From assembly GCF_020880695.1 (NCBI RefSeq), contig NZ_JAJIWO010000002.1, positions 62,001-126,000 of the forward strand: 64,000 nucleotides of DNA, read 5' to 3'. Both the position numbers and the translations under genes were made by a program. Under the pieces are notes generated by a model. The model was not told the origin of the DNA and did no database searches. It worked only from the letters and a program-made list of their open reading frames with translations. Shown one piece after another: positions 50,246-57,925 of the stretch (positions are counted from its first letter, which is position 1; each line of letters starts with the position of its first letter). Source of the stretch: Mucilaginibacter sp. UR6-11. Its GTDB lineage: Bacteria > Bacteroidota > Bacteroidia > Sphingobacteriales > Sphingobacteriaceae.

Positions 50246-51778
50246 CTAGTTTACCTTCTTAAATTCATAAGGGTCAGCTTCAACAAAGTCGGCCACCTTG
50301 ACTTTTATGCCCGTAATTTTACCGTTTTGAACCGTGAACGGGAAAACCGTTTTACCATATATCGCATCAGAGAAAGTGGCGAAGAAGCGGTTACCGCCAA
50401 TGGGCTGCAGCTTCACAAACATTTTAGGGTGATGCTCAAACCGTGCTTCCAGGTCATTGTTTTCGCCCGGGGTGATGGTCATGTTACCATATAGTTCGTT
50501 GTAATACCTGCCGGTATAGTTTGAGGCCGGCTGGGCGGTCGGCAAGTTCAGCAGGACAGAATCACGCAGCTTTTTGATCACCTTTTGCGCTGACGCCGCG
50601 TTTGTCTTATAAGCACCCAGGTAAGTGTCGCTATAGTTGCGGTAGGGCTGTTTAAAATAAGCATCCATGATCTCCCAGCGCAGCGCATCATAAAATTCAT
50701 TTTCGTCGGTATTTGTTAAAACGATAATCCCCAGATGGTCCTGCGGCACTAACGTTACCGATGATACATATCCGGTTACGCCGCCGTCATGCATAACAAT
50801 GCGGTGCCCGGCATAATCCTGCAAAAACCACCCCAGCCCATAAAGCTCATAATTGATTTCGCCGTTAAGGTGCCGTACGCTGCCCACATAATCCTGCGGC
50901 TGGCGGGTTGCCATTATAGCGGCTTCGGGTATTACCTGCCTTGCGCCCACCTTACCGTTATTAAGCAGGGCCATTACCCATTTGCTCATATCATTTACAG
51001 ACGACGAAATACTGGCCGCCGGGGCCAGGCCGTCCAGTTGCGCGTATGGGACCGCACTCAGGCGTTCATCAACCAGCGTATGCGGCACGGTTTTGTTAAA
51101 TGATTTAGGCAGATCGGCTGTAAGGGCCAGGGTATTGGTCATGCCCAGCGGTGCAAAAATATTTTCTTTCAGGTATGCCTCCCAGGTCTTGCCGCTTACG
51201 CGCGGGATAATTTCGCCTGCAGTTAAAAAAGCGGCGTTGGTATATCCCCACTTCGTCCTGAACGGGTAGGTGGCTTTCATATGCCCCAGCTTGTCGATAA
51301 TTTGCTGGCGGGTTAAATTGCTGTTATAAAAAGCAAAGTCGCCCTGGAAGGTCTTAAAACCAAGCCTGTGGCAAAGCAGGTCGCGGATAATGGTTTGATC
51401 GCCGGCCGCCTTGTTCTCCAGTTTAAAGTACGGCAGGTATTTAGTTACATAGTCATCTAACGATAGCTTTTTACTCTCCTGCAACATCGCTAATGCCGTA
51501 GCTGTAAATGCCTTGGTGTTGCTGCCTATCATAAACAGGGTATTCTCGTCAACCCGTTCAGGCAGGCCCAGTTCTTTAATGCCGTAGCCTTTCATCAGCA
51601 CTATCTTATTGTCCTTTATGATACAAACCGCAACGCCGGGTATGCGCCAGTTGGTTAGCGCCCGGTTTACATAAACATCAATACTATCTTTAATAAATGA
51701 TGTCCTGTCGGTCCCCTGGGCATGGATTAAACTAACAGACGCAACAAAGCTCAGCAATAAAACAAGGCATTTTTTCAT
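50246..51778 (-). CDS. Serine hydrolase, beta-lactamase/penicillin-binding family with C-terminal DUF3471-like domain
   Basis: A 510-residue exported enzyme: signal peptide to about residue 20, then a class C beta-lactamase-like domain with SxxK as MIGSNTKAFTA, YxN as WGYTNAAFLTAG, and the HxG-type MHDGGVTGYVS. A C-terminal beta-rich domain (about 410-505, YTGRYYNELYGNMTITP) matches DUF3471-type appendages. These enzymes act as esterases, peptidases or D-amino-acid hydrolases; the substrate is not predictable. It forms a single-gene unit. Confidence 0.9.
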   Translation of the reverse strand: MKKCLVLLLSFVASVSLIHAQGTDRTSFIKDSIDVYVNRALTNWRIPGVAVCIIKDNKIVLMKGYGIKELGLPERVDENTLFMIGSNTKAFTATALAMLQESKKLSLDDYVTKYLPYFKLENKAAGDQTIIRDLLCHRLGFKTFQGDFAFYNSNLTRQQIIDKLGHMKATYPFRTKWGYTNAAFLTAGEIIPRVSGKTWEAYLKENIFAPLGMTNTLALTADLPKSFNKTVPHTLVDERLSAVPYAQLDGLAPAASISSSVNDMSKWVMALLNNGKVGARQVIPEAAIMATRQPQDYVGSVRHLNGEINYELYGLGWFLQDYAGHRIVMHDGGVTGYVSSVTLVPQDHLGIIVLTNTDENEFYDALRWEIMDAYFKQPYRNYSDTYLGAYKTNAASAQKVIKKLRDSVLLNLPTAQPASNYTGRYYNELYGNMTITPGENNDLEARFEHHPKMFVKLQPIGGNRFFATFSDAIYGKTVFPFTVQNGKITGIKVKVADFVEADPYEFKKVN

Positions 51779-51880
51779 CAGTAAAATTATTGTATTGGGT
51801 AAATATCAGCAGAAATTTAACTTGCCTTAAAAGTACTAATTTAACGCAAATACAGCGGCTCATTATTTATTTGGCCCCCA

Positions 51881-51912
51881 ATAAAAAAAGCCACCCGCAA
51901 CTGCTGGATGGC
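51881..51912 (-). terminator. Terminator after ssb
   Basis: On the minus strand a stem GCCATCC / GGGTGGC (with one G-U pair) with a 9-base loop is followed by seven Ts, about 30 bases after the ssb stop. Confidence 0.8.
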
Positions 51913-51940
51913 CCTGTCTTTAATATTTAATGACCTGCGG

Positions 51941-52357
51941 TTAAAAACCCATATTGTCCAGGCCGTTGTTTTCAAGCTCGTCGCCGTTTTTTATTCCCTG
52001 GCGGGGAAATGAATCCTGCTCAAAATCTGTTTTGCGGCCCAGCATGGTAAAGTTTTCAGCCACCACCTCGGTAGTATATTTTTTAATACCCTCTTTGTCT
52101 TCGAAAGACCGGGTGCGCAATTTGCCCTCGATATAAACCAATTTGCCTTTTTGCAAAAACTTGGCAGCTACTTCTGCCAAACTGCGCCACAATACAATAT
52201 TGTGCCATTCGGTTTGTTCAATCTTTTTGCCATCTTTATTGAAGGTCTCTGATGTAGCCAGGGGAAAGCTCGCAACTGACACCCCCCCTTCTAACTGGCG
52301 GACTTCAGGATCTTTGCCTAAATGGCCAACCAGTATTACTTTATTTATTCCAGACAT
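51941..52357 (-). CDS. ssb: Single-stranded DNA-binding protein
   Basis: A 138-residue SSB with one OB fold: NKVILVGHLGKDPEVRQLEGG, SVASFPLATSETFNKDG, TEWHNIVLWRSLAEVAAKFLQKG and VYIEGKLRTRSF. The C-terminal tail is short and ends LDNMGF, a weaker acidic tip than the DDLPF of E. coli. It lies 36 bases downstream of mutY on the same strand and is followed by a terminator. Confidence 0.95.
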   Translation of the reverse strand: MSGINKVILVGHLGKDPEVRQLEGGVSVASFPLATSETFNKDGKKIEQTEWHNIVLWRSLAEVAAKFLQKGKLVYIEGKLRTRSFEDKEGIKKYTTEVVAENFTMLGRKTDFEQDSFPRQGIKNGDELENNGLDNMGF

Positions 52358-52392
52358 AGTTAAAATGTACGGTAAATGTACAAGGTTTATTT

Positions 52393-53436
52393 CTAATTTA
52401 AAAAATTATCTAAAAATATAAAAATTACTTTGGAAAGGGGCAGTTTTTTTAAATTTTCTACTTTTATGAAAACCCAATTTGGCTTTATTCTTACAGGTTG
52501 TTTAACTATTGTGATAAATCTGATATGCAAATGCTGATGGGTGAGTACATGCTTTTTGATGGCTGTAACGGCCGTTATTTCCGGCTCCCGGCCAAAATAT
52601 GCAACCGTTTCGGGCAGCGTCAGTACCTCATTTAATGGCAGTAAAGAATCGGTTTCAATCAACGGCAAATCGTACATATTGGCCCATATATCGCTCTCAG
52701 AACGTTTATTCATCAAAATACTGTCATGGTTTGTAAACAGGAAGTAATTGAAGAAACGCTGTTTTATTTTAACGTTATTAATTTTTACCGGCAAAAAAGT
52801 GGTCGCATTGTTTTTAAATGCATAGCACCCCAATCTCACCGGGCAAATCCCGCAGGCGGGGTTTTTAGGCTTGCAAAGCATGGCCCCAAACTCCATCATG
52901 GCCTGGTTATGTAACCCCGGATTTTTCTTATTAAGCAAATCGTTTGCGGTGGCTTGAAACAATTTTTTACCGGTTGTGCTGTTAATGGGCTCGCTGATGC
53001 CGAAGTACCTGGCGATGACACGGGACACATTTCCGTCAACCACTGCCCTTGCTTCATCGGCCGAAAATGAGGCTATCGCCGCCGCCGTATATTCGCCTAT
53101 TCCTTTTAATTTGATCAGTTCGTTATATTTATCCGGAAATTTCCCGCCATAACCGTCGCGCACCATCTGGGCCGTCTTTAACATATTGCGCCCGCGCGAA
53201 TAATAGCCCAGGCCCTGCCATAGCTTTAAAATATCGGTTTCGGTGGCGGCCGCAAAACTGTTTACATCAGGGTAAGCCCCGGCAAACTGATAAAAGTAGG
53301 GCAGGCCCTGTTCTACGCGTGTTTGCTGTAAAATAACCTCAGACAGCCAAATGATATAAGCATCTGTTGTATGCCGCCAGGGCAGATCGCGCTTGTTTTC
53401 GTGGTACCATTTAACAAGCTCATCAGAAAAATTCAT
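52393..53436 (-). CDS. mutY: A/G-specific adenine DNA glycosylase MutY
   Basis: A 347-residue glycosylase that removes A opposite 8-oxoG. HhH-GPD motifs (KLKGIGEYTAAAIASFSADEARAVVDGNV with catalytic Asp), the 4Fe-4S ligands in MLCKPKNPACGICPVRLGC, and a C-terminal NUDIX-like 8-oxoG recognition domain are seen. ATG 53436 is chosen: a TATTTTTG box ends about 7 bases before it, implying a leaderless mRNA. It is divergent from HU. Confidence 0.95.
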   Translation of the reverse strand: MNFSDELVKWYHENKRDLPWRHTTDAYIIWLSEVILQQTRVEQGLPYFYQFAGAYPDVNSFAAATETDILKLWQGLGYYSRGRNMLKTAQMVRDGYGGKFPDKYNELIKLKGIGEYTAAAIASFSADEARAVVDGNVSRVIARYFGISEPINSTTGKKLFQATANDLLNKKNPGLHNQAMMEFGAMLCKPKNPACGICPVRLGCYAFKNNATTFLPVKINNVKIKQRFFNYFLFTNHDSILMNKRSESDIWANMYDLPLIETDSLLPLNEVLTLPETVAYFGREPEITAVTAIKKHVLTHQHLHIRFITIVKQPVRIKPNWVFIKVENLKKLPLSKVIFIFLDNFLN

Positions 53437-53442
53437 GCAGTG

Positions 53443-53450
53443 CAAAAATA
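53443..53450 (-). promoter_or_regulatory. mutY -7 promoter box (TATTTTTG)
   Basis: A TAnnTTTG match on the minus strand, 7 bases upstream of the mutY ATG, predicting a leaderless or near-leaderless transcript. Confidence 0.5.
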
Positions 53451-53555
53451 GCGGATTAAGTGCTTAATTGAATGGCGTTTGTAAATATAATGTAGTACTT
53501 TTTGCCCGATCAAAAAAAAATGCGTTAAATATTTCAATCTTTAGTAATAAAGCAA

Positions 53556-53563
53556 TACTTTTG
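53556..53563 (+). promoter_or_regulatory. HU gene -7 promoter box (TACTTTTG)
   Basis: A perfect TAnnTTTG match in the mutY/HU divergent intergenic region, giving the HU mRNA a 5' UTR of about 45 bases. Confidence 0.55.
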
Positions 53564-53613
53564 CAACCCCAAATAAGTTAAGTAATTACAAATTAAATAA
53601 AGGAAAATCAGAT

Positions 53614-53913
53614 ATGACTAAAGCAGAAATTATAACTGAAATCTCATCTAAAACTGGAATTGAGAAGGTTGATGTACAGGAGACAGTTGAGGCGTTTTTT
53701 AAAGTTATTAAAAATTCAATGGTTGGCGGCGAAAACGTATACGTGAGAGGATTTGGAAGTTTTGTTGTAAAGAAAAGAGCTAAAAAAACCGCCCGTAATA
53801 TCTCAAAAAACACTGCTATAATTATACCTGAGCATTTTGTACCCAGCTTTAAACCAGCTAAAACTTTTGTTGAAAAAGTAAAAACAGGTAACAAAACAGC
53901 TAACACCAAGTAA
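53614..53913 (+). CDS. hup: HU/IHF-family DNA-binding protein
   Basis: A 99-residue nucleoid protein. The family pattern is plain: MTKAEIITEISSKTGIEKVDV, FFKVIKNSMVGGENVYVRGFGSFVVKKRAKKTARNI with the conserved GFGxF and RxAR-like segment, and PSFKPAKTFVEKV at the end. It is HU-like rather than IHF-like in length. The TPR gene starts six bases later, so they are co-transcribed. Confidence 0.96.
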   Translation: MTKAEIITEISSKTGIEKVDVQETVEAFFKVIKNSMVGGENVYVRGFGSFVVKKRAKKTARNISKNTAIIIPEHFVPSFKPAKTFVEKVKTGNKTANTK

Positions 53914-53919
53914 GCAAAG

Positions 53920-54765
53920 ATGAATAGAAAACAAATAGTTATTGCGGTAGCCATAGTGGCAGTAATGGGCTATTTGTATTCATTGCCGGTTAAGGGCTTA
54001 ATAAAAGCGAGCCAAACACATGAAGCCGCCCAACCTGCACAGTCAACCAGGGCGGCTTCAACTGTAACTGTCCAGATGGTATCAGAACCGGCTAAGACCG
54101 CCATAGGCGAAGGATTAGCCGCCAAGATCAATGATCTGGAGAGCCGTTTACAAAAAGCATCAGGCGATGCCGACAAGCTATCGCTTCAAAAACAATTAGC
54201 TGCCGCCTGGGACGATGTCAATCAACCCGCGCCGGCTGCATTTTATTATCAGGCTGTTGCCCGTAAAGAAAATAATTTTGATACCTGGTTAACCGCGGGC
54301 AGCCGCTTTAACGATGCATTTAAAATAACACAGGACACCGCGGTAACGCCGGCATTTATTACCGGTGCGGTTGAAGCCTTTACCAACGCACTTAAACTTA
54401 AGCCGCAAAGTCTTGAAGGCAAAACCGGCTTAGGCGTTGCTTACGTAAACGGCGGAGCGAGCCCTATGCAGGGCATAGCGCTGTTACGCGAAGTTGTGGC
54501 GCAGGACCCTGATAACATTAACGCAAACCTTAATTTGGGTTTGTTCTCCATGAAATCAGGGCAGTTTGATAAGGCGGTGCAACGTTTTAAAACGGTTATT
54601 GCACACAAACCTGATTTTGAGTCTTACTTTTATCTGGCAGAAACGTATAAGCAGCTGGGCCAAAAACCAGAAGCAATTGCAGCTTATGAAAAATGCAAGC
54701 AAATGATGCCTAACCCGGTTTTTGGGCAACGCATCGACCAATATATTAAGGAATTAAAAAATTAA
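53920..54765 (+). CDS. Tetratricopeptide-repeat membrane-anchored protein
   Basis: A 281-residue protein with an N-terminal hydrophobic anchor (IVIAVAIVAVMGYLYSL, residues 5-22), a variable linker and at least three TPR motifs in the C-terminal half (ALKLKPQSLEGKTGLGVAYVNGG, VVAQDPDNINANLNLGLFSM, VIAHKPDFESYFYLAETYKQLG). It would mediate protein contacts at the membrane. It lies six bases after HU and precedes the 29-residue basic protein and rng. Confidence 0.88.
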   Translation: MNRKQIVIAVAIVAVMGYLYSLPVKGLIKASQTHEAAQPAQSTRAASTVTVQMVSEPAKTAIGEGLAAKINDLESRLQKASGDADKLSLQKQLAAAWDDVNQPAPAAFYYQAVARKENNFDTWLTAGSRFNDAFKITQDTAVTPAFITGAVEAFTNALKLKPQSLEGKTGLGVAYVNGGASPMQGIALLREVVAQDPDNINANLNLGLFSMKSGQFDKAVQRFKTVIAHKPDFESYFYLAETYKQLGQKPEAIAAYEKCKQMMPNPVFGQRIDQYIKELKN

Positions 54766-54785
54766 CACATTAAAAAATTATTATT

Positions 54786-54875
54786 ATGCCGAGCGGTAAA
54801 AAACGTAAAAGACACAAAATGGCTACCCACAAACGCAAAAAGCGTTTAAGAAAGAACAGACATAAAAAGAAATAA
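54786..54875 (+). CDS. AURKAIP1/COX24-like 29-residue basic protein (bS22/mS38-like)
   Basis: A 29-residue protein beginning MPSGKKRKRHKMATHKRKKR and ending RHKKK, composed mostly of Lys, Arg and His. It matches the AURKAIP1/COX24-domain microproteins that are annotated in Bacteroidota and are related to mitochondrial mS38 and mycobacterial bS22, a small-subunit ribosomal component. Position between the TPR gene and rng agrees with a translation-related role. It is too short for standard gene callers. Confidence 0.8.
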   Translation: MPSGKKRKRHKMATHKRKKRLRKNRHKKK

Positions 54876-54999
54876 GCCCTGCTTTTTAGCACCTTATTTT
54901 CTTCGCTGTTAAGGCGGGTACAGTATTGTTTTTACCCCTATAGTGAAAAATTCGGTCCCGGTATTTTACCGGGTTACCGTTAAAGAAATGGAGTAGCAG

Positions 55000-56550
55000 T
55001 TGATAAAAGAATTAATTATCGATTCATCCCCTAACGGGGCTACCATTGCATTATTACAGGATAAACAACTTGTAGAACTACATAAAGAGCAAATCAGCAA
55101 CAATTATACAGTTGGTGATATATACCTGGGCCGTATTAAAAAAATAATGCCCGGGTTAAATGCCGCTTTTGTTGATGTAGGTTATGAGAAGGATGCATTT
55201 TTGCATTATCTTGATCTTGGTCCGCAGGTGCAAACGCTCCTGAAACTGGCTAAGCAAGTGCGTGGTGGAAGTTACCAATCTAAGCTTTTAGATAATTTTA
55301 AGCTGGAGGAAGATATTAGTAAGGGAGGAAAAATCTCTGACATATTAACCAAGAACCAGCTTATTCCTGTGCAGATAGCTAAGGAGCCCATATCAACAAA
55401 GGGCCCCCGCTTAAGCTCAGATTTATCTATAGCCGGGAGGTATGTAGTATTAGTGCCTTTTTCTGAGGTTATATCGATATCTAAAAAGATAAAGAGTAAC
55501 ACGGAACGCAATCGCTTGCGCAAAATCGTAGAAAGCATTAAGCCTAAAAACTTTGGTGTAATTATCCGTACCGTATCAGAAGGTAAGGGCGTTGCAGAAA
55601 TGCAAAAGGACCTGCTTGACCTGATATCAAAATGGGAAGCCTTCATGACCCGCCTGCCATCGGTAGAGCCGGCCAAGAAAGTTTTAGGCGAAATTGGCCG
55701 TACCTCAACTATCCTGAGGGATATCCTTAACCCTGATTTTCAAAACATCTACTTAAACGATGCGACATTGTTTGAGGAGGTTAAACAGTATGTTAAAGAC
55801 ATCTCGCCTGATCTGGAAAGTATTGTTAAGCTGCATAAGCACAAAGAGCCCCTGTTTGAACACTTTGGTGTTGACAAGCAGATAAAAGGCGCTTTTGGCA
55901 AAACGGTTAATTTAGCCGGTGGCGCTTACCTGGTAATTGAGCATACAGAGGCCCTGCACGTTATTGACGTAAACAGCGGCAACCGCACGGCAAATAAAGA
56001 AAACCAGGAAGAGAACGCCTACCAGGTAAACCGCGAGGCGGCAAAAGAAATTGCCCGCCAGCTGCGCCTGCGTGATATGGGCGGTATTGTGGTGATTGAT
56101 TTTATTGATATGCACAAGCCAACCAACCGTAAAGATCTGTTTGATTATTTACGTGCGGAGATGCAGCTTGACCGTGCCAAACATACCATTTTGCCTCCGA
56201 GCAAATTTGGACTGGTGCAAATTACCCGCCAGCGGGTGAGGCCCGAAATGAACATTGTCACTACCGAGGTTTGCCCTGCCTGCCACGGCACCGGCACCAT
56301 AAGGCCGACTATTTTATTGCTGGACGATATTGAAAACAACTTTAACTTTGTTTTAACCGAACAAAACGAAAAAGGCATAACCCTTTGTGTGCACCCGTAT
56401 ATCGAGGCCTACATCCGGCAGGGATTATATACCCGCCAGATGCAATGGTTCTTTAAATATGGCCAGTGGATAAAAGTGAAAAGCAACCCGGCTTACCAGA
56501 TAACCGAGTTTCACTTTTTCTCATCCAAAGACGAAGAGATCAAGTTATAA
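55000..56550 (+). CDS. rng: Ribonuclease G/E family endoribonuclease
   Basis: A 516-residue RNase G-type enzyme: S1-like domain near the N-terminus (NYTVGDIYLGRIKKIMPGLNAAFVDVG), the RNase H-like and DNase I-like catalytic domain with HVIDVNSGN and VVIDFIDMHKP (Mg-binding Asp residues), and the zinc-link CPACHGTG. It lacks the long C-terminal scaffold of RNase E. The start is TTG (MIKELIIDSS is the family N-terminus). A strong terminator follows. Confidence 0.95.
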   Translation: MIKELIIDSSPNGATIALLQDKQLVELHKEQISNNYTVGDIYLGRIKKIMPGLNAAFVDVGYEKDAFLHYLDLGPQVQTLLKLAKQVRGGSYQSKLLDNFKLEEDISKGGKISDILTKNQLIPVQIAKEPISTKGPRLSSDLSIAGRYVVLVPFSEVISISKKIKSNTERNRLRKIVESIKPKNFGVIIRTVSEGKGVAEMQKDLLDLISKWEAFMTRLPSVEPAKKVLGEIGRTSTILRDILNPDFQNIYLNDATLFEEVKQYVKDISPDLESIVKLHKHKEPLFEHFGVDKQIKGAFGKTVNLAGGAYLVIEHTEALHVIDVNSGNRTANKENQEENAYQVNREAAKEIARQLRLRDMGGIVVIDFIDMHKPTNRKDLFDYLRAEMQLDRAKHTILPPSKFGLVQITRQRVRPEMNIVTTEVCPACHGTGTIRPTILLLDDIENNFNFVLTEQNEKGITLCVHPYIEAYIRQGLYTRQMQWFFKYGQWIKVKSNPAYQITEFHFFSSKDEEIKL

Positions 56551-56571
56551 GTATTCGCTAACGCGATTCAG

Positions 56572-56607
56572 AAAGAGCAGTTGTTTTAATTAACAGCTGC
56601 TCTTTTT
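56572..56607 (+). terminator. Terminator after rng
   Basis: AAAGAGCAGTTGTT pairs with AACAGCTGCTCTTT (one mismatch) around a 6-base loop, followed by a T-rich stretch, just after rng. Confidence 0.85.
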
Positions 56608-56631
56608 GTTTTAATCCGGTTATTGTCTCAC

Positions 56632-56790
56632 ACCAGTAAAAACGCCGTAGCCGGTAGTAAAAAACGCCATTTATCGGGTATCAGTCCTGATACCGGTAGT
56701 AAAAAACGCCGTTCTCCAGGTATCGGGGCTTATACCGGTAGTAAAAAACAGCATTTATCGGGTATTCAGCCTTATACCAGTAGTAATATT
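56632..56790. repeat. Tandem 42-bp repeat with internal palindromes
   Basis: Three full units begin at 56651, 56693 and 56735 with CCGGTAGTAAAAAAC, and partial units lie on both sides. Each unit carries a GGTAT...ATACC inverted repeat (best in the first: CGGGTATCAG/CTGATACCGG), so the array can form several hairpins. No spacers of CRISPR type are present. Confidence 0.85.
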
Positions 56791-57078
56791 TTTGTTTAAT
56801 TTACTGATAATCAATCAAATAAATAAACCCATTGCAAAAATTTGTCAAAAAAAATTTTAAAAAATACTCTTGTCAGGAAGATTATGGTAGGGCTGGGAGC
56901 TGATCAAATATACAAAAACTTGATGATGATGTTAATAGCCCGCTTATCAAATTTGTCCGCCACGGAGTTTTAGGTTTAGATAATTAAGCCTTTGTCATTC
57001 CCAATTTAACCAGGCAAGCGTTACACGCCGCAAAGGACGACTGTCAATATGAACCGGTCGTGTTTAAATTCTTTCTAC
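56791..57078. other. AT-rich region between the repeat array and the mntA promoter
   Basis: The first part (to about 56880) is very AT-rich. The remainder contains no credible ORF, RNA or repeat that I can support, apart from approach to the mntA promoter. Confidence 0.5.
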
Positions 57079-57100
57079 AATCAAATTTGTATATTTGATT
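57079..57100 (+). promoter_or_regulatory. mntA promoter with overlapping palindromic operator
   Basis: A TATATTTG -7 box (57090-57097) is overlapped by a perfect inverted repeat AATCAAAT-N6-ATTTGATT (57079-57086 and 57093-57100). The GTG start of mntA follows by only two bases, so the mRNA is probably leaderless and repressible by a protein bound to the palindrome. Confidence 0.6.
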
Positions 57101-57101
57101 T

Positions 57102-57419
57102 GTGGACAGGTCAGAAATATATAAAACCATACGTCAAATAGTGGAATCTAACCTGCCGGGTTCAAGGGTCCTGCTGTTTGGCTCTCATGCGCGTGGCGAT
57201 TATGACCGCTTCAGTGATTATGATTTACTGATCATCACACCATTAACTTTTACTTCTAAAGAGAAAGTATACTGGAGCACCTTGCTCGACAGAGCAATTG
57301 TGACAGCGATTAATGCCCCTATAGATTTATTGCTTAACAGCGAAGAAGAGGTCGTTGAAAAACAACAATTACCTGGTCATATCATTCGGTCCGCCATAAG
57401 GGAAGGAATTGCTTTATGA
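57102..57419 (+). CDS. MNT-domain nucleotidyltransferase (MntA-like antitoxin)
   Basis: A 105-residue minimal nucleotidyltransferase. The catalytic GSHARGDYDRFSDYDLLI motif (GSxARGDxxxxSDxDL) is intact, with a third Asp in APIDLLL. In MntA/HepT-type toxin-antitoxin pairs, MntA AMPylates the HEPN RNase to block it. It starts with GTG, two bases after the promoter palindrome, and overlaps the HEPN gene by four bases (ATGA). The neighbour is frameshifted, so this antitoxin may be orphaned. Confidence 0.88.
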   Translation: MDRSEIYKTIRQIVESNLPGSRVLLFGSHARGDYDRFSDYDLLIITPLTFTSKEKVYWSTLLDRAIVTAINAPIDLLLNSEEEVVEKQQLPGHIIRSAIREGIAL

Positions 57420-57804
57420 CCCCTGCATTATTGGCATATGTTAAGTCATGGATAGATAAGCGGAAAATGATTTGATAACAGCGCAAAGATTATTAGAAAT
57501 TGAACCCATGATCTTAGACAATGCCTGTTTTCATTGCCAGCAGGCCGTTGAAAAATATCTTAAGGCTTTTTTAATTTACCATGGTATTGATATAGAAAAA
57601 ACGCATAACATTGTTTTTCTATTGAATCAATGCGCCAATTTTGACCCGGCTTTTTCAACAATTGATCCGCTAAATATAAACGCATACGCCGTACAGGGCC
57701 GATATCCTGACACTAACCTGATGCCGGAAAAAGAAGAAGCGGAAAGCTATTATCAGTTGGCACAACAAATCAAATCCCTGGTTAACGATAAGATCAATTT
57801 ATAA
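57416..57804 (+). pseudogene. HEPN-domain (HepT-like) gene with a one-base deletion
   Basis: The frame opened at ATG 57416 reads MTPALLAYVKSWIDK and then stops early. From 57460 the -1-related frame continues AENDLITAQRLLEIEPMILDNACFHCQQAVEKYLKAFL and on to the end, the normal HEPN continuation. Inserting one base between 57459 and 57460 (AA to AAA or AAG) restores K-A-E-N-D. The HEPN domain is otherwise intact, with HCQQAVEKYLK and a C-terminal RYPD. Either a real inactivation of the toxin, a programmed event or a sequencing error; a TTG at 57472 would give a shortened protein. Confidence 0.75.
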
Positions 57805-57925
57805 TAATTCATGGCTTGCTGCCGACTTTCTTTCATAGTATAATCTTGTTTATCTTCTGATGGGTTGATCTCTTCGGATTTAGCACACTATACATTTAAC
57901 ATCCTCGTTAACCTTTTATCTCTTA

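Noticed and set aside
56632..56790. The 42-bp repeats as a CRISPR array
   Set aside because: Units abut each other with no variable spacers, and no cas gene is present.
56651..56880. Open frame through the 42-bp repeats
   Set aside because: A TAG lies directly upstream and no start codon exists in frame; changes between units do not favour synonymous sites clearly.
57472..57804. HEPN gene as an intact short gene starting at TTG
   Set aside because: The missing N-terminal residues are encoded just upstream in another frame with the ATGA overlap typical of the pair, so a frameshift is the better reading.
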